From Salinivirga cyanobacteriivorans (GTDB lineage: Bacteria; Bacteroidota; Bacteroidia; Bacteroidales; Salinivirgaceae), in contig NZ_CP013118.1 of assembly GCF_001443605.1 (NCBI RefSeq), positions 1,623,501 through 1,687,500 on the forward strand: a DNA stretch of 64,000 bases, given 5' to 3'. The notes below the pieces were generated by a model, which had not been told where the DNA came from, did no database searches, and saw only the letters and a list, made by a program, of their open reading frames with translations. Position 1 is the first letter of the stretch. The number at the start of each line of letters is the position of its first letter. Position numbers and translations under genes: made by a program. This document shows, piece after piece, positions 28,568 through 36,014 of the stretch.

Positions 28568-28706
28568 TAAATTTATTTTGAACAATAAAGCTAAAGGTAT
28601 GCACAACATCCGGCTCACCTGGATATTTCGGTGATACTGCCCCCCCATTTCGGTCATATTGACCCCCCTTGCAGCATTAGGTCAAAGAACAGATTTTATG
28701 ACAAAT

Positions 28707-29426
28707 TTACAGTTTTTTTCTCAGACTTTCTCCTTTTAATTCTAAACGATGTGATGTGTGGACTAACCGATCTAAAATAGCATCGGCAATGGTTGCTTCT
28801 CCAATAATGTCATACCAGCCTGCAACAGGCAGTTGACTGGCTATTATAGTGGCATGACGAGCATGTCGATCTTCAATTATTTCCATGAAGTCCATTTGTT
28901 GTTGAGCGACCAAATGGGTCAATCCAAAGTCGTCAAGAATGAGTAAATGTGCTTTAGAAAGCTGATCGAAAAATTTGTTAATAGTGCCTTCGGCTCTTGC
29001 CATTTTCGTCTTGATCAACAGTTTCTGCAGGTTAAAATATGCCACCTTGTAGCCTTGATTACATGCATGATGACCAAGGGCAGAAGCCAAAAAGCTTTTC
29101 CCGCAACCGGTAGCACCGGTCACTAAAACAGACTCCCCTTTTTCTATATATTCGCCAGTGGCAAGGTTCGTAATTTGACTTTTATTGAGACCACGAGCAC
29201 TATCATAAGTAAGTTCTTCGATTGATGCCCTGTAACGAAATTTTGCATTTTTTCGCAACCTTTCAAAGCGGTTGTTCGTTCTGTACTGCTCTTCCCCTTG
29301 CAAAAGCATCTCAAGACCTTCGCTCAGCGAGAGGTCATGGTGTTTGCGGGTTTCCGTCATGGCCTGCCATGTCTGCTGCATGCCGTGTAGTCGCAGTTGC
29401 GTAAATTTAGATTTAATTTCTTCCAT
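28707..29426 (-). CDS. istB: IS21 helper ATPase IstB
   Basis: A 239-aa AAA+ ATPase with Walker A GATGCGKS (residues 104-111), Walker B in LLILDDFGL and a sensor-like ATIIASQLP block, followed by DAILDRLVH. In IS21 it assists IstA by binding target DNA and stimulating strand transfer. It starts 17 nt after the istA stop. Confidence 0.95.
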   Translation of the reverse strand: MEEIKSKFTQLRLHGMQQTWQAMTETRKHHDLSLSEGLEMLLQGEEQYRTNNRFERLRKNAKFRYRASIEELTYDSARGLNKSQITNLATGEYIEKGESVLVTGATGCGKSFLASALGHHACNQGYKVAYFNLQKLLIKTKMARAEGTINKFFDQLSKAHLLILDDFGLTHLVAQQQMDFMEIIEDRHARHATIIASQLPVAGWYDIIGEATIADAILDRLVHTSHRLELKGESLRKKL

Positions 29427-29443
29427 AATTTTTATTTTTCGGT

Positions 29444-30994
29444 TTATTGATAATAGTTTGCACCCCGTGTGTTATCATGCTTGGGGAGCGGTTTGGATAT
29501 TTCCTTTTTTATATCGTATTGATGGGGGTTCTTTTCAATGATGTTTTTGATAAACATATAAGAATATTTCTCGAACGAAATAGCCGTTTCGCAAGCATGG
29601 TGAAACAACCCGGGATCTGTTTTACGGTATAGGCTCAAAAGGCCGTCACACGTTTTATAAAGATGTTCGGGGTACCTATCTTGTTTAAAGGTAAGGTCGA
29701 TTAAACGATAAAGTGTTGAACTCAGCCGCCGTGCTTTTTCAAGATAATATTCGGGGCTTCGGCTAATATAGTGTTGGTGCTGTGAGCATAAATGATCGCT
29801 GTCGGTTGTATACCTGCCTTCTCGTAAATCTCTTGTATGGACAGCTATTTTTTCCCCTTTATCGTTATATATTTTTACCAATGACCGTGTGTAAATTATT
29901 GTGACCTTTTGCCCGATATACATGTAAGGTACACTATAGTAGTGTTTGTCTGAACCGATGTACACATGGTTATTGGGATTGACTTTTAATGTTTTGTAAT
30001 ATTTGATTTGAAAGTCTTCTTCCGGCAATGCTGCGAGTTTTGTTTTTTCATCTGCAAGGAACTTTTCTTCACGACAATAATTCTTTTGTTGCATCCGGGT
30101 CTGGTTGTGCAATTTAACCTGCCTCATTATAGCCTTGTTCAGCGAAGCAAGGTCGAAAAAGGTTTCATTCCGCAACGGGGCGTATACACGGCTGTATATC
30201 AATTTGACCTGGTTTTCGACCAATGCTTTATCTTTAGGTTTAGCTGGCCGTGTAGGTGTTACGGTCGTCTCGTAATGCCAAGCCAAGTCCTCCATGGCTT
30301 GGTTTACGGTAGGTTCATAGTTATTGGCTTTGGTGATGGCCGACTTTAAGTTGTCGGTAACGATCGTCTTTGGAGCGCCCCCAAAAAACTTCAAACAACA
30401 AACCATTGCGTAAATAAAATCTTCCATTTTTTGACTGGGAACGGCCATGGCAAAAGCATAATCAGAATAGGGCAAACAGGCCACAAAAACCTGGCATTCG
30501 ATGACCTGGCCTGTTTCTTTGTCAACATAAGAAAGTGTCTTTCCGGCAAAATCGACAAAAAGTTTTTCCCCGGCATTATGGTAAAGTTTTAAGCTTGGCC
30601 TGCGGCTTTTGTTGTGTTGGTTCAGGTGGTGGCAGAACTGTGTGTAGCTATATGTATTATTGGTGGTTTGTTGGTACTCACGCCACAGCAAACCACGCGT
30701 AACGCCTGTTTTGTCTAGTTCTGAGGTGTAATAATCCAACTTGCTTTTTAAGTGTTCATAACGTTCATCTTTGTAAGAAGGATTGCCCGAAAACAATGTA
30801 GCTTCAAGCTGTGGATCGTCCATTTTTAAGAGCTCGTCAACATCGAATTTTCCACCTTCTATTTTGTACAAATAGCTTTTAACTGTGTTTTTGCTCATAA
30901 CCAGGATCCTGGCAATGGCTTTTTTTCTTTTGCCCTGTTTATACAGGCGTAGTAATTGTTTAATTTGGCTCATACGCTTAATTTTTCCTGCCAT
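29444..30994 (-). CDS. istA: IS21 transposase IstA
   Basis: A 516-aa transposase. An N-terminal helix-turn-helix (residues 15-45, AIARILVMSKNTVKSYL) precedes a retroviral-type integrase core with Asp148 (FVDFAGK), Asp214 (VTDNLKSAI) and Glu260 (ALVENQVK). The C-terminal part has the beta-barrel with YYSVPYMYIGQKVTII typical of IS21. The reading frame is intact. Confidence 0.95.
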   Translation of the reverse strand: MAGKIKRMSQIKQLLRLYKQGKRKKAIARILVMSKNTVKSYLYKIEGGKFDVDELLKMDDPQLEATLFSGNPSYKDERYEHLKSKLDYYTSELDKTGVTRGLLWREYQQTTNNTYSYTQFCHHLNQHNKSRRPSLKLYHNAGEKLFVDFAGKTLSYVDKETGQVIECQVFVACLPYSDYAFAMAVPSQKMEDFIYAMVCCLKFFGGAPKTIVTDNLKSAITKANNYEPTVNQAMEDLAWHYETTVTPTRPAKPKDKALVENQVKLIYSRVYAPLRNETFFDLASLNKAIMRQVKLHNQTRMQQKNYCREEKFLADEKTKLAALPEEDFQIKYYKTLKVNPNNHVYIGSDKHYYSVPYMYIGQKVTIIYTRSLVKIYNDKGEKIAVHTRDLREGRYTTDSDHLCSQHQHYISRSPEYYLEKARRLSSTLYRLIDLTFKQDRYPEHLYKTCDGLLSLYRKTDPGLFHHACETAISFEKYSYMFIKNIIEKNPHQYDIKKEISKPLPKHDNTRGANYYQ

Positions 30995-31263
30995 CCCTAT
31001 CTGTTTTAGTGGTTTCTAGGCCACTAAATAACTCAAGCTGCAAGAAAAAAGGGGGTCAGTTTGCTTCGAAATTTGAAATTGCCCTGTCCACAGGGGTCAG
31101 TTTGCTCCGAAATCGAAAATTTTCGGCGCGAAAAAAAACACGATAACAAAAGCAACTTATAAAATAAGGGGTCAGCATCCGCCGGAATGTCATGTTTTTT
31201 TCATTACTAAAAACACTGAATTTCGACTCCCAGAGGCGGGGTCAGCTTAGTCCGAAATATCCA

Positions 31264-31682
31264 TCACCATTAAAATACACATTTTCAATAGACTCAACTG
31301 TTGCATCAACCTGGTATATTGAATCTTCATAGCATAAATACGTTGTTCCTTCGTTTGCATTCATATCTATCAAAACAGAATCCCCATAACGATTATAAAA
31401 TGAATAATTTCCATTTGCCCATTTAGTCAGTTTGGGTCCAACGATACTGGGACCGGATACATCAACACAATCACTGCTCCACAAGGAGATCAATCCATCC
31501 TGAAAATAAAGTGCTGAATCTCCATTTTGAAAATGAGTGGAATCAACTTTTACGGCCCAAATAGATTCCTCAAAACTATTTTTATAATAGTGAACTGTTT
31601 CATTAAAAAAACCAGACTGACCAAATAACTCACAGTAACCAAAAATTATAATAAAAACGAAAGTGAATATATATTTTCTCAT
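31264..31682 (-). pseudogene. T9SS protein, N-terminal fragment (gene split by IS21)
   Basis: The first 139 codons of the split surface protein, with a signal peptide (residues 1-21, ending GYCELFGQ) and a beta-rich region. The open frame seems to end at FGLS only because reading runs into the IS21 end. Without the element the frame continues from NVYFNG into 28614 and gives EPDVVHTFSF, then into the C-terminal fragment. Confidence 0.85.
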
Positions 31683-31841
31683 AGCAGTAACATTTAGATT
31701 TCACATAAAGGTAAACCTTGTTACACAGAATCACAAGTTTTGTTACAAAAAAAATTAAGTGGTATGAGTACCATAAAAAAAGAACCTCCTATTTAAGAGA
31801 TCCTTTTGCTATGTTTTTTGAGCAGGTTGATATGCAACAAT

Positions 31842-34289
31842 TTATCTTAACTGCGCACCAAATTTGTGCTCAAAAGTGCCTTTCAATTTACTCATAAGTT
31901 TATCTATCTGTTTATCTTTAAGGGTTTTGGTTTCGTCCTGAATAATAAACGAAAGGGCATATGATTTTTTACCCTCTTCAATATTTTCGCCTTCATACAC
32001 ATCGAATAAACCAACCTGCTTAATGAGCTTTTTCTCTGCTTTAAGTGCAGATTGTTTCAATTGATCAAATGTAACTGATTTATCAAGTAGCAATGCCATA
32101 TCTCTTCTAACTGCAGGGAATTTAGACACTTCTGTAAATTGAGTTTTTACTTTACCGAACAGTTTTACGAGGTATTCCCATTCAAGCTGGGCAAAATAAA
32201 CGTCGGCTTTAAGGTCAAAAAAGTTTTTCACCTGTTTAGATACGATCATCAACCGGGCAATCTCTTTATTGTTGTATTTATACACCAACCCTTCACGGCA
32301 AATATCGTTGCTCAGAAACTCCTGTTCAATCTGATCCACATCAACACCCATGCGTTTCATAACATTTTCGGCATGTGCTTTAAGTTCATAAAAACTGGTA
32401 GGTTCCTGGTTTACACTCCAGGTATCATCCTGTTTATTTCCGGTAAGCACCAATGCCAATTGTGTGCGTTCAGCGTAGGCTTTCAGTGGATTATCACTAT
32501 CAGTGGTTCTTTTGGAGTAAACCTTCCCAAATTCATAAAGTTTAAGATCAGCATTTTGCCGGTTAGCATTGTATTCCACTGCTTCCATAGCAGAAAAAAG
32601 CAATGTTTGACGCATAGCATTTAAATCGTTGCTTAAGGGGTTGAGCAGCATAACCGATTCCTCTGCATTGAATGTATCAAACGCTTCGAAATATTCAGCT
32701 TTGGTAATGCTGTTGCTCATGGCCTCATTGAAAGCTGAAGCTGTAAGCATGTCAGAAATGCGGTTGCGCAGTGCCTCTTCATCTGGTTTTGGCTGATAAC
32801 TCAGTGAAGCATGCACACGATCGCCAATTTCGATATTGTTGTACCCATAAATGCGCAGAATCTCCTCCGTTACATCAGCTTCACGCTGCACATCGACACG
32901 GTATGGAGGTACTTTCAGATCAAGGGTATCTCCCTGTTCATTTGCGACTTCAATTTCCAGCGACTTGAGAATTTTCAGAATCAACTCCCGGTCGATCTGC
33001 TTACCTGCCAAAGTTTGAAACCTTTTAAGACTAAATTTCACATCAAAAGGCTGTGCTTTTTTGGGATATTCATCAATGATGTCGGAGGTAATTTCTCCGC
33101 CGGCAAGTTCTTTAATAAGTAATGCAGCACGCTTAAGTGCATAAATAGTTCCATTGGGATCGGTACCACGTTCGAAACGGAACGAAGAATCGGTATTTAA
33201 ACCGTGGTATCTGGCAGACTTACGTACGCGTACAGGATTGAACCAGGCACTCTCCAAAAACACCCGGGTTGTTTTATCGGTTACACCCGAATCAATACCG
33301 CCAAAAATCCCGGCAAGCGTCATACCTTCTTCAGCATTACAAATCATTAAATCACGACTTGTAAGCGTGCGAACTTCCTCATCGAGGGTTTTGAATTTAG
33401 TTCCTTCGGGCAGGGTTTTCACAATCACGTGATCGCCTTTTATTTTATCTGCATCAAAAGCATGCAAAGGCTGGCCGGTTTCATGCAATACAAAGTTGGT
33501 AATATCCACAACATTATTAATTGGACTGAGGCCAATGGCTTTAAGCCTGTTTTTCAGCCATTCCGGCGATTCTTTCACAGTGATACCCTCAACAGTTGTT
33601 GCCGAATAGCGGTAACAGCCTTCAGTATCTTCAATAGTGAGCTTTATGGGATTATCGGTCCGGTCTGATTTGAATGCATCGACTGCAGGTTTTTTGTATT
33701 GTGTTGGTTTTTCCAAATTCAGAAAAGCTGCCAAATCACGAGCTGTACCAATATGCGAAGCCCCATCAATTCGGTTTGGAGTGAGCCCTATTTCAAATAC
33801 ATAATCGCTTTCCACATTAAAATATTTGCTTGCAGGCGTGCCCACCTTAGCATCGTCGGGCAGTACCATTATTCCGTCATGTGAATCACCTACACCAATC
33901 TCGTCTTCGGCACAAATCATTCCGTATGATTCCTCTCCACGAATTTTCGATTTCTTGATTTTAAATTCCTCATCGCCGTTATACAGGGTAGTTCCCACAG
34001 TAGCAACCGGCACAGTTTGGCCCTCGGCCACGTTTGGTGCACCACATACAATTTGCTTTGTATCGCCGTTGCCCAAATCTACAGTTGTTACGCTCAGGTG
34101 GTCGGAATTCTCATGTGGTTTACAGGTCAGCACTTTACCAATAACCACACCTTTAAGTCCTCCTTTTATCGACTCTACCTCTTCGAGTCCTTCTACCTCC
34201 AACCCTGTATCGGTTAAAATACGGGATACTTCTTCGGGTGATAAATCAAAATCAATATAATCTTTTAACCATTTATACGAGATCTTCAT
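31842..34289 (-). CDS. pheT: Phenylalanine--tRNA ligase beta subunit
   Basis: A large 815-aa subunit when started at the ATG at 34289 (MKISYKWLKDYIDFDLS), the standard start of the family; a longer open frame upstream adds MSADFLHTENTRN. The N-terminal tRNA-binding domain (GLKGVVIGKVLTCKPHENSDHLSV) is followed by B3/B4 editing (GIDSGVTDKTTRVFLESAWF), B5 (EYPKKAQPFDVKFSL), the catalytic-like core and the C-terminal ferredoxin-like FDX-ACB domain (SKFPAVRRDMALLLD). With the alpha subunit (not in the window) it charges tRNA-Phe. Confidence 0.96.
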   Translation of the reverse strand: MKISYKWLKDYIDFDLSPEEVSRILTDTGLEVEGLEEVESIKGGLKGVVIGKVLTCKPHENSDHLSVTTVDLGNGDTKQIVCGAPNVAEGQTVPVATVGTTLYNGDEEFKIKKSKIRGEESYGMICAEDEIGVGDSHDGIMVLPDDAKVGTPASKYFNVESDYVFEIGLTPNRIDGASHIGTARDLAAFLNLEKPTQYKKPAVDAFKSDRTDNPIKLTIEDTEGCYRYSATTVEGITVKESPEWLKNRLKAIGLSPINNVVDITNFVLHETGQPLHAFDADKIKGDHVIVKTLPEGTKFKTLDEEVRTLTSRDLMICNAEEGMTLAGIFGGIDSGVTDKTTRVFLESAWFNPVRVRKSARYHGLNTDSSFRFERGTDPNGTIYALKRAALLIKELAGGEITSDIIDEYPKKAQPFDVKFSLKRFQTLAGKQIDRELILKILKSLEIEVANEQGDTLDLKVPPYRVDVQREADVTEEILRIYGYNNIEIGDRVHASLSYQPKPDEEALRNRISDMLTASAFNEAMSNSITKAEYFEAFDTFNAEESVMLLNPLSNDLNAMRQTLLFSAMEAVEYNANRQNADLKLYEFGKVYSKRTTDSDNPLKAYAERTQLALVLTGNKQDDTWSVNQEPTSFYELKAHAENVMKRMGVDVDQIEQEFLSNDICREGLVYKYNNKEIARLMIVSKQVKNFFDLKADVYFAQLEWEYLVKLFGKVKTQFTEVSKFPAVRRDMALLLDKSVTFDQLKQSALKAEKKLIKQVGLFDVYEGENIEEGKKSYALSFIIQDETKTLKDKQIDKLMSKLKGTFEHKFGAQLR

Positions 34290-34325
34290 ATTGCGGGTGT
34301 TTTCTGTGTGCAAAAAATCAGCTGA

Positions 34326-34333
34326 CAAAGTTA
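34326..34333 (-). promoter_or_regulatory. Probable -7 promoter element of pheT
   Basis: TAACTTTG on the minus strand is a perfect TAnnTTTG box, 36 nt before the pheT ATG, giving a leader of about 30 nt. The -33 box is less clear (a TTTATCG stretch about 18-20 nt upstream). Confidence 0.5.
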
Positions 34334-34524
34334 GTATTTTTTCAGTGACGATAAATAATTACGTGTCAGGTTTTATGAAATACAAAATCTTATATGGTAC
34401 AATTATTAATCATTCCAGATCGGTATTCTATCATTTATTAGCTCTGTTCAATCCAAATAATAATATTTTCCTTTATTTTGGAATAGAATTGGCAACTCAC
34501 TAATGAAATCTAAAATGAAACGCT

Positions 34525-34911
34525 ATGGAACTCAATATACCCGAAAGTCTGATTTACGAGATTAAGCAAACGGTAGCTTCAGAGCATACTGCCAAAGCTT
34601 ATGGTAGTGGTCTGGCAGAAGTTTATGCCACACCAGCCATGATTGCATTGATGGAAAATGCAGCTTACAAAAGCATCGAAGAGTTTTTGCCCGAAGGCTA
34701 CTCATCTGTAGGCATGGAAATTAACATGCAGCACCTTAAAGCAACTCTGCCGGGCAAAGAGGTCAAAGCCATATCGAAAGTCACCGACGTAGATGGCCGC
34801 AAGGTAACCTTTGAAATTAAAGTTTTTGAGAACGAAGAACTGGCAGGTTCGGCAACACACCGTCGCTTTGTGATCAACAGCCAAAGGTTTATGGAGAAGC
34901 TAAACAGTTAA
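34525..34911 (+). CDS. Hotdog-fold thioesterase, fluoroacetyl-CoA thioesterase-like
   Basis: A 128-aa protein. The pattern of YATPAMIALMENAAYKSIEEFL, then GYSSVGMEINMQHLKATLPGKEVKAISKV and a C-terminal FEIKVFENEELAGSATHRRFVI fits the hotdog fold of FlK-type thioesterases. Family members hydrolyse acyl-CoA thioesters; the acyl group here is unknown. Its stop codon overlaps the converging nuclease gene by 4 nt. Confidence 0.85.
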   Translation: MELNIPESLIYEIKQTVASEHTAKAYGSGLAEVYATPAMIALMENAAYKSIEEFLPEGYSSVGMEINMQHLKATLPGKEVKAISKVTDVDGRKVTFEIKVFENEELAGSATHRRFVINSQRFMEKLNS

Positions 34912-35681
34912 TCCAGGGCTTTTTGCCAAAATTCACGATTCAAGGTACTTTCTATTTTCCGTTCGTCACGATTGGGCAATGCAGCATAAAAATCAATACC
35001 GGTTGCCTGCTCCACGCTGTCAATAGTAACAGCATAGCTGAACAAATCGGCTTCTCTCTTTTTATTGGGTAAAATAAAAGCAACACCCTCTTTTACAAAA
35101 TCATTAAAAACCAATAAAACCTTAAAATAATGAGAAGGGATATTAACTTCATTGGGTCCAATAACTGTTGAATTTTCCAGAAAAAGCGGCCCCGCTACAA
35201 TAAGCAAGCGCTCAAATGCAGCAGCCCATTTTCTTGTGCGACCCTCAAGCTGCCTCCATATACCTCTGTTAAACGAAGCATGCTGGGGAGACATATTGCT
35301 ATAGTAAAAGCTTTCTGTCATGGCCTGCTCACTCCAGGTCATATCTGCTGCAGGAGCTAAATGTCCGCGGTCATAACCTGATTTATAATAATCCTCATCC
35401 GTTGCTGTGCCTGTTGATACATTGGGATCGGGTTTAAAATTATTGGTACGTTCAACAACCCCATTCAATTCATCGCGTGTGAGCTCATAGGCAACCCAAT
35501 CGGCCTGTTCGGTTGACTCATTATACTGAAAAGTGTAACCTGAATGCGAAACAACAGACCTCCCTTCAGCTGCAGCTGGTAGCTCAAGATTCCCTGAGCC
35601 GGTGTATCCACAAGCTGTATAGAGCAAGCCGGCTATCAAAATCATCAACCCAAAACGTACCTTATTGATTCTAACCATCAT
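34908..35681 (-). CDS. DNA/RNA non-specific endonuclease (NUC1-type), probable lipoprotein
   Basis: A 257-aa protein of the beta-beta-alpha metal nuclease family. The N terminus has a hydrophobic segment ending in a Cys (LLYTACG), so it is likely a lipoprotein. The catalytic motif is YDRGHLAPAADM (His of DRGH as general base), followed by the metal-site helix ESFYYSNMSPQHASFNRGIWRQLE. Such nucleases are exported and degrade DNA and RNA for nutrition. It converges with the thioesterase gene with a 4-nt overlap. Confidence 0.9.
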   Translation of the reverse strand: MMVRINKVRFGLMILIAGLLYTACGYTGSGNLELPAAAEGRSVVSHSGYTFQYNESTEQADWVAYELTRDELNGVVERTNNFKPDPNVSTGTATDEDYYKSGYDRGHLAPAADMTWSEQAMTESFYYSNMSPQHASFNRGIWRQLEGRTRKWAAAFERLLIVAGPLFLENSTVIGPNEVNIPSHYFKVLLVFNDFVKEGVAFILPNKKREADLFSYAVTIDSVEQATGIDFYAALPNRDERKIESTLNREFWQKALD

Positions 35682-35774
35682 AAAAATAATTGCTTTATAT
35701 TAATCATTAAATAAAAATAAACTATAAAACCAGGTTTATTGTTATTATTTTAAAATACATTAAATCGTAAAATT

Positions 35775-35990
35775 ATGAAAAAAAATATGGGTTCAGCAGA
35801 CCGGATTATCAGAGTGATAATCGCTGCAATTTTAGTGGCTTTATATTTCATGGAAGTCGTAACCGGAACAATCGGAATCATATTGTTAGTAGTCGCAGGT
35901 ATTTTCCTGATAACCAGCATTACCGGATTCTGTGGACTTTACCCTCTGTTTGGAATTCGTACATGTCCAAAGGAATCTAAAAATGCATGA
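35775..35990 (+). CDS. DUF2892-family small membrane protein (YgaP-like)
   Basis: A 71-aa protein with the DUF2892 signature: N-terminal NMGSADRIIR, two membrane helices and the C-terminal GFCGLYPLFGI block with conserved cysteines. In some proteins this domain is attached to rhodanese (YgaP), but here it stands alone. Role in sulfur handling is possible but unproven. Confidence 0.85.
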   Translation: MKKNMGSADRIIRVIIAAILVALYFMEVVTGTIGIILLVVAGIFLITSITGFCGLYPLFGIRTCPKESKNA

Positions 35991-36014
35991 TTAATAACCG
36001 ACAACTCGCAAAAA

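Larger units (their letters stand above)
28620..31263 (-). mobile_element. IS21-family insertion sequence with multiple terminal repeats
   Basis: A 2644-bp element with 12-bp inverted ends TGGATATTTCGG (28620-28631 and complement at 31252-31263) terminating in TG...CA, as known for IS21. A 5-bp duplication TCACC flanks it (28615-28619 and 31264-31268). Inside the ends are six copies of a GGGGTCAG-type unit ending in CCGAAAT: two on the left, four on the right (near 31055, 31094, 31170 and 31239). Such multiple terminal repeats bind the IstA transposase in IS21. Confidence 0.9.

Noticed and set aside
31765..31820. Possible hairpin terminator for pheT
   Set aside because: Only the outer AAAAG/CTTTT arms and one CTC/GAG block pair; the stem is too broken to call.
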